A DNA stretch of 64,000 nt from Hermatobates lingyangjiaoensis (lineage: Eukaryota > Arthropoda > Insecta > Hemiptera > Hermatobatidae): the NCBI GenBank assembly GCA_026182355.1, contig JAPFBL010000538.1:124001-188000 (forward strand), written 5' to 3'. Made by a program: the position numbers and the translations under genes. The stretch's first letter is position 1. The number at the start of each line of letters is the position of its first letter. Shown in pieces: positions 53,561 to 63,776 of this stretch. Under the pieces are notes generated by a model. The model was not told where the DNA came from and did not search any database. It saw only the letters and a list, made by a program, of their open reading frames with translations.

Positions 53561-54250
53561 TCAGATTGTAATGTATTCATCAAAGTTTCGCCGATATCTC
53601 CCTCTATCCAATGGATAGTCCTTGACAATGGTTAAAAATCCATATTTTTGTTTCCAACATTCTTTACACATGTCGTAAAATTCTCTAAAACTCATGTCAG
53701 TGTTGACATGATCGCTATAAATATGTTTTAAGTTCAATCCATCTACTGGTAGTACAATTAAAACATTGGCGTTTTCTCTTAGATAGTGTTTATAGGTTCC
53801 ACCATATGATTGTGTCAGCAATAAACAATTGATGTTATCATGACGTCCATAGGTAAATAACGCTTTTATAACGTTAATTTTTTCGTAGAGGGGAATATCG
53901 TCAAATAGGACTAGGCTTCCACTTTGTATATCATCTTTATTCAAATCTTGCACGTTTGAGCATGCATAATAGCCAATTTCGGGAACATGAGAGAAAATTT
54001 CCTTCAAGTAAACATACTTTGCTTGATTCAACGTTTTACTGTAAATATAAACATTTGAAAATGATAATCCGTTTGGGTGTGTCAATAGGGAATAGGCAAC
54101 ATTTGACTTTCCGCTATTCGATGGTCCGACAATTATAGCTCTGACATTAGTTGGAAATAGTGTATCTGGTAAAGCTGTTGTTTCACTATACGGGGTGTTA
54201 TCCCCCACGGGTAATGTGGTTGACTGCTTGACGAACTTCATGACAGACAA
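53561..54250 (-). CDS. DNA-packaging ATPase (FtsK/HerA type), Polinton
   Basis: 229 residues, unbroken. Walker A is G42-P-S-N-S-G-K-S49. Walker B is at 112-118 (S-L-V-L-F-D-D). The spacing and the 'RAIIVGPSNSGKSN' context fit the A32-like packaging ATPases of Polintons, virophages and related viruses, which pump the genome into the capsid. Two Met codons are possible, at 54250 and 54241; the second (MKFVKQ) is the more usual start. It is divergent from the pX-like gene, with about 25-60 bp between the starts, so both must share a very short upstream region. Confidence 0.92.
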   Translation of the reverse strand: MSVMKFVKQSTTLPVGDNTPYSETTALPDTLFPTNVRAIIVGPSNSGKSNVAYSLLTHPNGLSFSNVYIYSKTLNQAKYVYLKEIFSHVPEIGYYACSNVQDLNKDDIQSGSLVLFDDIPLYEKINVIKALFTYGRHDNINCLLLTQSYGGTYKHYLRENANVLIVLPVDGLNLKHIYSDHVNTDMSFREFYDMCKECWKQKYGFLTIVKDYPLDRGRYRRNFDEYITI

Positions 54251-54310
54251 AAGCTATATAAGCTGACAACATGACTGATGAGCGTATTTATACACTGCAC
54301 GGTGACTGCA
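54251..54310. promoter_or_regulatory. Short divergent upstream region between ATPase and pX-like gene
   Basis: Only about 25-60 bp separate the minus-strand ATPase start from the plus-strand ATGs (54278, 54311). Any promoter for the two directions must overlap coding sequence or lie in this gap. 'gctatataag' (54252-54261) is a TATA-like candidate. This is inference from spacing only. Confidence 0.35.
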
Positions 54311-54736
54311 ATGGACTCTATCGTTGTTACGAGGAAGAAGAAGAGGAAGACAAAGGCTACCAGAAGGGGAAGGGGAAAGAGGAAATCTGTTCGTATACTT
54401 CCACTGCCACAACAAGAAGGTGGCTTCCTCCCACTAATCCTGGCTGGTTTAGGTGCACTCGGTGGTGTTGTTAGCACTGGGACAACTATTGCAAAAACAA
54501 TCGCTGATAATAGAAGGGAAAATGAACGAATGCAAATGGAGAGGGAGAAATTTAACGATGCCAGCAGACATTTGAAGGAATTGGAAAGGTTGGGACAGCA
54601 GATGGTTACGCAACAACAGAAAAATGGCGGCACTAGTGGCAGGGGTCTGGGAAGGAAAAAGACTCAACAGAGGAGGAGGACTGGAACAGGCCTCTACTTG
54701 AGAAAAAAAAAAAAATTCCAACCAACCGGGCATTGA
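54278..54736 (+). CDS. pX/pVI-like minor core or membrane-active protein, Polinton/adintovirus type
   Basis: 152 residues from 54278, or 141 from the internal ATG at 54311 (MDSIVVTRKKKRK), which I prefer because the basic start then follows at once. It has a strongly basic segment (KKKRKTKATRRGRGKRK), then GGFLPLILAGLGALGGV, a hydrophobic glycine-rich helix of the kind found in adenovirus pX (mu) and in related adintovirus/Polinton proteins. A charged amphipathic helix (NERMQMEREKFND) and a basic tail follow. Such proteins condense DNA or act on membranes. It ends on the start of the protease gene (ATG 54733, overlapping by 4 bp). Confidence 0.7.
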   Translation: MSVFIHCTVTAMDSIVVTRKKKRKTKATRRGRGKRKSVRILPLPQQEGGFLPLILAGLGALGGVVSTGTTIAKTIADNRRENERMQMEREKFNDASRHLKELERLGQQMVTQQQKNGGTSGRGLGRKKTQQRRRTGTGLYLRKKKKFQPTGH

Positions 54737-55084
54737 CTGACCTTGACATTCTACATCTGGCCAACCAACACTGTTTGAAACATTTTAGAGGCGTATTCTC
54801 AAGAGATAATCTACCGAAAAGACCATGGAAGAAGAGGGAATGCGCTATAGTCAACTTGGACAAAGTAAATAATCCAGGCACACAATTGGGTGGCATATGT
54901 AAAAAACAGCAATAATTTAGTGCATTATTACGACAGTTTTGGCAACCTACCACCATTTCCAGAGTTTATCAAATATATGAATGGATGCAAGATTGTCTAC
55001 AACCGTGAGAGGCATCAGTTTAAACCATATAATTGTGGTGCATTAGCGTTAAAATTTATTATTAAACATCAAGAGGACTGGTAA
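54733..55084 (+). pseudogene. Adenain-type cysteine protease, broken by a frameshift
   Basis: Two frames overlap at 54890-54915. The first (54733-54915) carries the N-terminal half (LDILHLANQHCLKHF and KKRECAIVNLDK). The second (54890-55084) carries HYYDSFGNLPP, with the catalytic Asp, and YNCGALAL, with the catalytic Cys. The family is the Ulp1/adenain-like maturation protease of Polintons and adenoviruses, which cleaves capsid precursors. The frame change lies at about 54885-54895, where the catalytic His is expected, and the first frame lacks it. As it stands the gene cannot make a working protease. Confidence 0.85.
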
Positions 55085-55086
55085 CC

Positions 55087-55773
55087 ATGTCTAATATATT
55101 CATCATCACGGGAAATAGCAGCGAATTCTCCTGTAACTACTTCCCACTAATACGACTCGATGACGATGTCAACTATTCCCTTGGTCTCATGTCGTTGACT
55201 ACATTCAATTCTATACCAAATATAACAGAGGAAAATAATCAGTTGCATTTTCTAAACGATTCCAGAGTCATTACTATACCCAAAGGACTGTATGACGTAG
55301 ATGATTTGAACGAATTCCTAAGCAAACAGTCACCAAAAGTTCAACTACGAGGCAACCATGTAACCTTAAAATGTGAAATTAACTCTCCCCTCCCACTAGA
55401 CTTTGGACGGGAAAACTCCATTGGCTCCCTGTTGGGGTATAACAACAACCAGACAATTCCTATAAATACATGGACTTCTTCAGACCGAATAGCAAATGTC
55501 ATCAAGGCTACAAACGTTAATGTTGAATGTAACATTGTCTCCGGTGCCTATAGGAATTCAACACCCAGCCATATTCTCTACAGTTTTGCCATTAAAAGCC
55601 AGCCTGGATATTCAATCAGTGAAACACCATCACCGATAATCTATTTACCAGTCATACCAAGAACGATAGACATCATTACCATTCGATTGATTGACGACGA
55701 CGGTGTACCCTTTGATCTACAGGGAGAAACAATCAGCGTAGCACTACATTTGAAAAAGAATGGGTTTAATTAG
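55087..55773 (+). CDS. Minor capsid (penton, single jelly-roll) protein, Polinton
   Basis: 228 residues, unbroken, 2 bp after the protease stop. It starts MSNIFIITGNSSEF, a common beginning for Polinton penton proteins, followed by a beta-rich sequence (LGLMSLTTFNSIPNI, VITIPKGLYDVDDLNEFL, IGSLLGYNN). It forms the capsid vertices in the virus-like particle proposed for Polintons. It sits directly before the major capsid gene, the usual order. Identification rests on gene order and on the 'PKG.Y...DLN..L' pattern. Confidence 0.85.
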   Translation: MSNIFIITGNSSEFSCNYFPLIRLDDDVNYSLGLMSLTTFNSIPNITEENNQLHFLNDSRVITIPKGLYDVDDLNEFLSKQSPKVQLRGNHVTLKCEINSPLPLDFGRENSIGSLLGYNNNQTIPINTWTSSDRIANVIKATNVNVECNIVSGAYRNSTPSHILYSFAIKSQPGYSISETPSPIIYLPVIPRTIDIITIRLIDDDGVPFDLQGETISVALHLKKNGFN

Positions 55774-55900
55774 ATATCCAAATCAGTAAAAATATGACAA
55801 GAGGACCAAATGATAAAGTTAGTCACCCACCTTCTTCACAACGGTTAACATTGAAAAGCAGAGTGATTTTAAAGAAATTAGGACTACGTCTGAAGAAGAA

Positions 55901-57102
55901 ATGTTGAATGTTAAATCACCTCCACAATTTGATGACGCCATTACTGGAAATCAATATCATACGTACACACCAAACACATCGAGTTTTGATGAAAATGATG
56001 AAATTCGCATCACAATTAATCAACAGGACCGTTATACATATCTCCACGACAGCTATCTCTACATTGAGGGCAAAGTGTTTAAATTTGGACAGAATAGCAA
56101 GAAGGAAGACCCTGTAGAAGAGTGTGATTTTATCACAAATGGTCTAGCATATCTATTTTCTGAGATCCGTTTTGAACTGTTTGGACAGGAAATTGACAAG
56201 ACTCGTAATGTAGGCATTACATCAACCATTAAAGGTTATGCTTCACATGACAGGAATGATCATAGCTTGGAAATGAGTGGATGGTCACGAGAGGAAACAA
56301 AACTCAACTGGTCCCGGCTGGTTGTTGGAAAGAAAAAGAAGACATTTTCAGGCATACTGCAATTGAAGCATTTACTCGGCATTGCAGAAGATTATAGAAA
56401 GATAGTTTTAAATGCTAAACAAGAACTGGTATTAATTAGAAGCAATAATGACAATAACGCATTAATTTCAAATGGTAATGAAGAACTTCATGTAGATATA
56501 GACAAAATCCAGTGGAATATTAGACATGTGGAAGTTAATGACAGGGAAAGATTGACTCTTTTAAAGACTTTGAATCAAAATTCCAAGATAACAGTACCAT
56601 TTTCAGTTGGGAGCTCTTTGAAAACAGTTTAAATGCAACAACATTGCACAACTGGTCTGTGAAGACTAGCAATGCTTTGGAAAGACCACGCTATGTACTG
56701 ATTGGATTCCAAACTGATAAAAAGAATGATTTAAAGAAAAACATGTCTGTATTTGATGATATTAAATTTAGAAATGTTAAAGTTCATTTAAACAGCATAA
56801 CACTTCCCTACAATGACTTTAAAGTCGACATGGACGCTAACCAGTATGCCATTCTCTATGATCTCTATTGTAAATTCAAATCATCCTATTATGGAGACCA
56901 ACACGAACATGCTCCACCCTTTCTCAACATGACAGACTTTAAGAGTCTTGGACCGATAATTGTCATTGATACATCAAAACAGAATGAAATTTTGAAAAAT
57001 AGCCCTGTAGATATTCGAATTGAAATTGAAACTGGTGAAAACGTGCCAGCAAACACTGTTGCATACTGCCTCCTACTCCATGACAAAATTATCGACTACT
57101 AA
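55901..57102 (+). pseudogene. Major capsid protein (double jelly-roll), frameshifted
   Basis: Frame one (55901-56632) has MLNVKSPPQFDDAIT, INQQDRYTYLHDSYLYIEG and LAYLFSEIRFELFGQEID, the N-terminal jelly-roll of Polinton/adintovirus major capsid proteins. Frame two (56644-57102) has ALERPRYVLIGFQTDKK, NVKVHLNSITLPYNDF and FKSLGPIIVIDTSKQNE, the C-terminal jelly-roll. The two lie in different frames, with the break at about 56600-56640. Together they span about 400 residues, a normal length for the family once the two frames are counted. One indel appears enough to explain the damage. Confidence 0.88.
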
Positions 57103-57190
57103 CCCACTGACTGGAACTGTGATAAATGGCAAGGCTTAGTCTAACTTACCTCATCAACACCAGACAGTTGTCAGAGCAGCAGCACTAGTC

Positions 57191-57902
57191 ATGTATTTGA
57201 TTTTAGACTTTCAAGGCTTCAAGGTGGAGACACACAAAAAAGTATATATGTGAAAGAGTTGACTGCAGTCGACTTTAATTCTGGTTCAACGACTCATTAT
57301 GTTTTCAAGACACCCTCTATTCCAACAATGCATTGTAATAAGTGGGTTGTAAAGTAACCATCATGGATTAAAATCAAGATTCAGGACATGTGAAATACGA
57401 ATAATTATATCCTATCCTACAAACATTGGCCATCATATTCAGCCATCTTTGTCAAGGATATGAAAAGAAGGAGTTTTCTCCAGTCTCTCTACCAGGCTCA
57501 ATTATACTAAATCTACAAGATTTTGGTTGTCAGAGTGTGAAAAAGCTACAAACAGATCATCCAGAGTGTTTGCATCATAAATTATTTGCTCCCAACATGG
57601 TTTGTAGTCAAACAAACTGTCACAAGTTGAATAACTGGTGTCAAGAAAATTTCAACCTCATCGACTTGGAAAACTCAATCGAGGCGAGAATCAAGAGTTT
57701 CAACCCATTTTGGAAATTTAAACCTAGTGTAAGAGAGTTGGCTAACTCTGGATTTGTCAGCCTCTCTCATTGTAATGACTGTGTAAAATGTATATATTGT
57801 AATGTCAGTTTGTATGATTGGAAAGAAGGGGAATGTATTGAAGATGAACACAGAAACTGGTCCCCTGAATGTAAACAATTTGTATATGATACTTGGTTTT
57901 AA
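57191..57902 (+). pseudogene. Uncharacterised Polinton protein with C-terminal BIR domain, frameshifted
   Basis: An ATG at 57191 opens MYLILDFQGFKVETHKK; the frame is then broken (stops near 57255, 57350 and 57510). The longest frame (57426-57902, 158 residues) has ILNLQDFGCQSVKKL and ends in a BIR domain at about residues 88-150. Its zinc ligands C122, C125, H142 and C149 are spaced C-x2-C-x16-H-x6-C, with R88 and the W132/G135 region as in inhibitor-of-apoptosis proteins. The N-terminal part is related to the minus-strand protein at 58552-59229. A BIR domain could block caspases or another host death pathway, but this is not shown. It is damaged as it stands. Confidence 0.8.
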
Positions 57903-58030
57903 ATAAACGTTTTTTAAAAAAAAAAAAAAAAAAAATTACAGTGTATTTATTAACCTAATCATATGAGGTAGTGGAAGGATAAAGTCAAGAATAAAAAAAA
58001 ATTATCAACATTTTATTGATCACAATAAGA
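57903..58030. terminator. Poly-A/poly-T region between convergent genes
   Basis: AATAAA at 57901-57906 follows the BIR stop at once, then a 20-base A run (57917-57936). On the other strand 'ttgatcacaataaga' repeats (58015-58044). It fits a polyadenylation region for convergent genes or an inserted A tract. Confidence 0.5.
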
Positions 58031-58032
58031 GA

Positions 58033-58388
58033 TTATTGATCACAATGTCTTTCTTTGTATATAGTCCATCTGTGGTGTTCATCCAGTATGGGTGAGATGA
58101 CGTTTGAGGCAGCCATGATGCGTCTCTTGAAGCGGTCTCTGTCTCTAGCGCATTCCTCCCATGGTCCTTTTCTCGCCAATCGGTAAGCTGTGGACCAGGT
58201 GACTAGTTGGTGGATACGCACCGGTCCAAAGTGAACTCTGGTAGACATTCTTCAACAGCCAACACAGTACTAAACACAAACCATGATACAAGTCCATCAC
58301 CATTATTACCTGTCTTCCACTTCAGCATACTTATACATAAGTTTTGGAAGGGGTGATAATCAGAAACACACCAGAATTGTATTAACAC
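58033..58388 (-). CDS. Possible small Polinton protein, unknown
   Basis: The minus-strand frame 58033-58248 (MSTRVHFGPVRIHQL, ARKGPWEECARDRD) and an overlapping upstream frame to 58388 may be one gene with a frame change near 58230, or chance. It has basic, Trp-containing sequence, no recognisable domain, and lies between two closely packed coding regions in the element. Confidence 0.35.
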
Positions 58389-58551
58389 ATTTATTCACCA
58401 GTCCCCAATAATAGTAACATTTTTTCTATATCTACTTATACAATCACAAATTTTTTTTTACATTACATGACAGTTGAACATGACTAATGACTAAGTTACA
58501 TTATAGTGCAAGATATTTACATCACATTTCTACCTTGTAATTTATACAACT

Positions 58552-59229
58552 CTACCAGTCTAAAATGGTTGAGCTTTTTCTCGCATATACCATATTGTAA
58601 CATATATCATTCCTCTTAATAAGAGGCGACAGTTCATCAGATAACTGACATATATGAGTTATCACATCTGCAGCAGATATGTCTTTTATTAAAGGCAAAC
58701 TTTTTAAAATTACTGTGGTATAATTGTCGAGAAACCAGCTCATAAGCGCCTCAACTTTATTGTTTGTGCAACGTTTATCAAGGTAGTTTTTATGATTACC
58801 ACAATTTACATCTACTGGTGCTTTGTTGAAAACAATATCATCCACCTTTGGACATCCAAAGGCTTCTAAATTGATTATTGTTTTATTTAAGAGTTCCTCC
58901 AATATCATACACTTTTCTTCCCCCTTAGCGTAAATTATCCCACTACTAGCAGCTATTTTCCTGATTATCACTCGAAGGTCCTCCTGAGTGAAGGCATCTT
59001 CTTCTTCCTCTTCCCCGGGCTTATTCCACGCCAGACCATGGTACTTGTGAAAAAGCCAGCTGTTGGTTTTTACATGTGGCAGCATTATGGTAGACGTAGA
59101 AAATATGAAATGTTTCATTGTTAACCGCTCTCCTCTCACATTGGACGTCACATAGGTCAGTTCTTTGATGATGAATTTACCCTCCTGAGTTCGGAGACCA
59201 TTAACATCGATGAGTGCGAACAGCTCCAT
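58552..59229 (-). CDS. Uncharacterised Polinton protein, paralogue of the 57191 gene's N-terminal part
   Basis: 225 residues, unbroken. It starts MELFALIDVNGLRTQEGK then FIIKELTYV. The middle has IYAKGEEKCMILEELL and NLEAFGCPKVDDI, followed by a Cys/His cluster (DVNCGNHKNYLDKRC) and VEALMSWF. The same landmarks, in the same order (D..G[FL][KR], KELT, E/K-rich LL, NL.[AD]FGC, C..H), appear in the broken plus-strand gene at 57191-57902, so the two are a duplicated pair in opposite orientation. Conserved acids near the start and the Cys/His cluster could suggest a nuclease-like fold, but I cannot establish that. Confidence 0.65.
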   Translation of the reverse strand: MELFALIDVNGLRTQEGKFIIKELTYVTSNVRGERLTMKHFIFSTSTIMLPHVKTNSWLFHKYHGLAWNKPGEEEEEDAFTQEDLRVIIRKIAASSGIIYAKGEEKCMILEELLNKTIINLEAFGCPKVDDIVFNKAPVDVNCGNHKNYLDKRCTNNKVEALMSWFLDNYTTVILKSLPLIKDISAADVITHICQLSDELSPLIKRNDICYNMVYARKSSTILDW

Positions 59230-59352
59230 TGTTTGTTACCTGTAAGACAAAAAACAAAAGCAACATTAGTTTTCTTTAACACAATAAAACATTAATCCGG
59301 AATCAATGACACACATCGTTCCAGAGAGGGCGAGAGAGAACGACAGGGAGGT

Positions 59353-59405
<53 letters not shown>

Positions 59406-59444
59406 CGGAGACAGACATGTAAATATAGTATGGAAGCATTATAG
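59230..59444. repeat. (GA)n microsatellite in an intergenic gap
   Basis: A (GA)n run of about 60 bp at 59343-59402 lies in the gap between the two minus-strand genes at 58552-59229 and 59445-59990. There is no coding function. Confidence 0.9.
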
Positions 59445-59990
59445 TTACACTGCATCAGCATCATTCTCGTCCTCCTCCTCCGGTTCAATAGATGGTTTCC
59501 ACGTTGACAGTTCAACAGTTGGTAAAGATGGTCCTGATATGTCCAGGTTTTCATTGTTCTTTTTGCTTTCATTGATTTGGTGCATTTGATTTGGAATAGC
59601 CAAGTGATTTTGGAATAGAATTATCGAAATGAAAAAGTCAAAGTACTCAATTAGAGGCTTTCTTAAGCAGGACATCAATTCATAGTCTGATTTGATGAGT
59701 TGTAAACAATCTCCCAATGTGATAACCTTCTTCTTCTTCCCCTTTTGATTCACTAAAGTTACGTTAACATAATCGCATTCAATTTGAAAATATTCACATT
59801 CTCTGTTATCTCCATTAAAGAAATTTAAAATTATGTCTGCAATCGGTCCCATTGTTAGTTTGATGAATATATCCATGTCAAACGATACTTGACTTCTCCC
59901 ATGAGCTAGTACTACACGAATATGATTCATATTTTCCAAACTTATTCTCAAAGTCTTGGAATTGATTCTAAATTCAGAGAAGAGCAACAT
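59445..59990 (-). CDS. Polinton ORF, unknown function, acidic C-terminus
   Basis: 181 residues, unbroken: MLLFSEFRINSKTLRISL, a middle with GPIADIILNFFNG and LGDCLQLIKSDYELMSC, and an acidic tail (EPEEEDENDADA). No motif I know. It lies between the DNA polymerase piece (60055) and the uncharacterised protein (58552), all on the minus strand, so it probably belongs to the element. The stop is followed by the GA tract. Confidence 0.6.
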   Translation of the reverse strand: MLLFSEFRINSKTLRISLENMNHIRVVLAHGRSQVSFDMDIFIKLTMGPIADIILNFFNGDNRECEYFQIECDYVNVTLVNQKGKKKKVITLGDCLQLIKSDYELMSCLRKPLIEYFDFFISIILFQNHLAIPNQMHQINESKKNNENLDISGPSLPTVELSTWKPSIEPEEEDENDADAV

Positions 59991-60054
59991 GATGTGGGTA
60001 CTGTTAAGCTCGAGATCTACACAAAACTAAACTAAAGTCTAACCCCCCACTACA

Positions 60055-60753
60055 CTACCCCCCACCATTGCTTAAACTAGGTATGGAGTAATGGCCATAA
60101 GGCAAAGTATTTACACCGTCGTCCAAAGCGATTCTTTTATCGTCATAATTTCTCAAGGCTAATTTATTCAAGTGAATCGTGCTCACTTTATGATATCTAG
60201 ATTGAATCCTTTTCATTTCTTTGTAAAGATTTTGACTAGTCTGCAAGGCGTTGTAATAGTCATCAAAACTAATTCCTACATGCTTTGATATTCCTTTACA
60301 CCTTTGCTTTTCAACATCACCATCGAGTTTTAAGCAATAAATTTTTGGTGATAGACCTACAAACTTTTCAATAATTGTTCCTGTATCTTCCTTCATAAGC
60401 CCAGGAACACCCTTGTTTTTATTGGAAAACAGTTTGTGTTTAGCTGGAATATTTGAAGCGTCCAAGTGATTTTCAATAGCAAGCAAATTATGATAGATAT
60501 CTTCAACATTGGTAATTTTAAAGTAAAACGAGTCAGTGTCTGTATAGACGAGAGATAGGTCTTGTTTAAAAACAGGTTTAAAAACGTCATAAAAGTATCG
60601 ATACATTATAAATTTTGATATCGCAAGGATACTGGCTCCAATTATTGTAGGCTTGTTATAAAACACTTCTGTCTTGTCCAATGTAACGGAAACTAAATGT
60701 TCATTAAAGATGTGTCTGTTTACAAAGGCTGGGTGTTTTAAATATATGTCCAA
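60055..60753 (-). pseudogene. Protein-primed DNA polymerase B, C-terminal piece
   Basis: 232 residues. It contains KPTIIGASILAISKFIMY and LSLVYTDTDSFYFKI (motif C, D72-T-D74, of family B polymerases), followed by a thumb-like region (GLSPKIYCLKLDG). This is the end of the protein-primed DNA polymerase of Polintons, which replicates the element. Sequence upstream (to about 60810) keeps a hint of the preceding block (NVCKDKKIDV) with stops. The palm motif A and the rest of the exonuclease are not found here; see 60754-62498. Confidence 0.88.
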
Positions 60754-62498
60754 TAACTTTAGATATATCTAACATCAATTTTTTTATCTTTGCAAACATT
60801 TTTCCTCATCCATGCGAGAAAACATTAATCGTATTGTCTCATGCCATACACCTCTTGAGATTGCTGTAGAAGTTTATACAATGTTCAGTATAATCCATAG
60901 ACATGGTTTCAGAACAGTATCTTCATTGCTACCAAACACAGTCAGTGGTGGAATTTGCATACCAGTGTGAGTTGTCATGTCTTTAAACACACATACACAG
61001 TGCTTGCGAGAGTTTAAACTTTTTCTACTACACCCACACTTCTATTCTTCGGCAAATAAGCTCTAAACTTGAGAGCAGCGTGAATTTAATCTGAATAGGC
61101 TATTCACACAACAATAACATATTAACTCTTTTGTTTATTAAGTGATATCTGATCGGTGAGTAGAGAGAGACGAGCTTTCAGATCCCCATTGACTGCTACT
61201 TAAGCAAACACACAAAAGGGATAGTATGAATGAGAATCGTGAATTTCCTATCATCTATCAGTCACATTAGTACAACAACAACACACTCTCACACATGTAA
61301 TATGAGATTGCGCAAAAAATATGATACAAACAGTATCAAATTTCTCCTAATACCCGGTTAATTAGGGGATGTCGCGTATAAATAATTGCATAACACACAA
61401 CTCTTCACATAACAACTCAGAATTCTGGGTATGGTAAAGGTTTGTTATATAGATAAAGGGGAATCGATTGATATATGTTATTGGCTTCAACATAGTTCTA
61501 ATATTTAATTCGACTTCATAGATGGTGAGGGTGGGAAACTTAAGGAGATAGATGCACTGAGACTCGGTCATATACACTAAAGTCTGTTTGGCGTATTTAA
61601 CATTATCTATCCAATACATCATGAGCGTGACAGTGTGATGAGGCTATCGAGCACAGGAATATGATACTATTCCTGTAAGGGTTGGGAGCATATTCTCTCT
61701 CATGGTCGTGGGCAAAATATAGAGTTCAATACACGTAGATCAAATATCATAAACATCTTCCAACAGTTGTGGGAAAGAGTAGGGTGAGGATCTACAAGTC
61801 TATGGAATATATATCTCATTTCTGTATGCACGGGTATGCGGAGACTTCTTTTGAGTAAACAGATTCACTATTGATCGAGTAAGTGTTTTAGAATTTTTCA
61901 TTATTTGTCAAGGATATTGGGGGACCTTTGTAGTAACATTTGTTTTTTTCACTGGAAGTGGATAGAATTTGTCTGAGAGAGAGAGTAACACACCACACTT
62001 TGTATACGTTGCTGTAATGTGGTGAGGGTTTGTATTATTGTAAAGGAAGCGTCGCGTGAAACGAATGAACGCATATGCCGATGTGTGTACTGTAAAGTGT
62101 TAAATCTGTAATTATAGAATAGGTCGATGTATTAAATTATAATGGCCTTTGAGTATGGGGGAGTTTTTTAGTTTGGTTATGATAAGTGTATAGCCACGAT
62201 AGACGAGATTTGTAGGTTGTTTGTTGTTGTTAATATTGAAGTTTGTATGATAAAGTGTGAATTATGTTGTGTTGTAAGAATTAATCGTATTATTTATGCT
62301 AAATGTGTGAAGGAATTGGACATTAGCAATAAATAGTTTCCAATCTCTTTGTAATGGTTGAGCTTCTTAATCTAAGGCATTAAATATTTTTTCATCGTTG
62401 TATATTGGTAAGAGTTAATTACTTATTTATGAATTTATATCTGTTGTAAATGATTATGATCTGTGTTTTCTTGAGAAATATTATAGACGGTATTTAAG
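60754..62498. other. 1.7-kb stretch where the middle of DNA polymerase B is expected but not found
   Basis: Between the N- and C-terminal polymerase pieces there should be the remaining exonuclease motifs and palm motif A (about 500 codons). Instead all frames are broken. I recognise only a short polymerase hint next to 60754 and no transposon ends. It is either highly decayed or was replaced. The composition is AT-rich with short purine tracts (61150-61180, 61975-61990). Confidence 0.5.
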
Positions 62499-63769
62499 TT
62501 ATGATAATAGTTGATAATAGATAGTAGTGGGTATTATGTCTTGTTCAATTTCCTCTGTTGTTTTAATAACATAGCAATAAGAAGACAAAATGTGTGTGTT
62601 AATATTGTACTGGAATGGTTCATCAAAGTTTAAAGTTTCAAGAGACTCTGATTTTTTAAGGATGGCTTCAAAATCTGCATAAATGACAATCGGTATTTTA
62701 TATGTTGTATCTATTTTAGTAAATGTTAAATCTTGTGTAGGCATCTTTGCAATGCAAGACTTTTTGCTCTGACACAACTGTCTATGAATTAATAGTCGTT
62801 CATTTGCTCTTTTACCATCACGATTTGATATTTGAGTGAAACAAGTCTTACAGACAAGTGTATAATTTGATTTAGTCTTAATTTGATGACGTATAAGTCT
62901 TTGGAAATTTTTATATAACAAAAATGAGCATTTCTATCCTTACGAATAAATAATAAATCGCGGTGGTCATCCTTTTCTACATTTACAATTTTCAATGGGT
63001 AAATTTTCTCTTTTTCGTCTAGTGCAAAAATGTTTATGGAAATATTGTTTACACGTTCAAACTTGGGTATATCAGTCAACTCTACCGGTCCTGATTCGCT
63101 AAACATTGAAAAATTATACTTTTTAAACAGTTGTTCGTTATAATTTTCAACGTAACTAGCATTCTTGTTAATAAACTTGCTTAAAACGGCATAGTGGAAA
63201 CACAAGTTGTCTGTATTCTTTACATTAATGACAGCATGAGTGTTTTTAATCCTTCTGGGAAGGTTGATAAAGGAAGATGCAAACAATGGATTGTGTTTAT
63301 TTATACGAAGCTGCATTTGCTTGACAGACTTAAGAAACCATCCAGAACCTTTCGTCTTCATATTATCAAATTCTTTTCTCAGTTTGCCAAATGTAATGTT
63401 AAGTTCTTCATTTAAATCGGTGGTTTTATAAAGAACACGATTTCTTGTCTTTAAATTAGCTTCGAGAATCTCTAAAGTATTTTTTGTCATAACTACATCT
63501 ACTATTATATTATATTTGACCGAATGTTTCGTCTGCACACAGTCAGTCAGTAAGGTCACAATTTCGCTTTGGACATGATTTAAAAAGTCATCTAAAGTAT
63601 TGGATGACAACATATTTGTTATTTGAAACGTTAAAAGTCTATTTCTGTATGCCGTCTCTATTAATTGGACAGAAGGAGAAGAAGAAGAAGAAGGACTAGT
63701 GAAACGTTTTTTAAAAGGAAGGTTTCGTAAGTCTGTATGTGTATCCTTCCTTTTCATTCCAGAATACAT
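62499..63769 (-). pseudogene. Protein-primed DNA polymerase B, N-terminal region, frameshifted
   Basis: The first frame (ATG at 63769, MYSGMKRKDTHTDL; a non-ATG codon lies at 63787) runs to about 62900. It has GSGWFLKSVKQMQLRIN, NTDNLCFHYAVLSKF and KIYPLKIVNVEKDDHRDLL, the N-terminal region common in Polinton polymerases. A second frame (62499-62921) continues with a C-x2-C type finger (CKTCFTQIS) and IVIYADFEAIL, the exonuclease I motif (D83-x-E85). The frame changes between about 62900 and 62920. It then stops at 62499 before the remaining exonuclease motifs. Confidence 0.88.
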
Positions 63770-63776
63770 TATTACG

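Noticed and set aside
59303..59572. Ser-Leu-rich frame
   Set aside because: Produced by the GA microsatellite and antisense to the end of the gene at 59445-59990.
61362..61622. 86-codon minus-strand frame in the polymerase gap
   Set aside because: No similarity to polymerase motifs seen. Treated as chance within decayed sequence.
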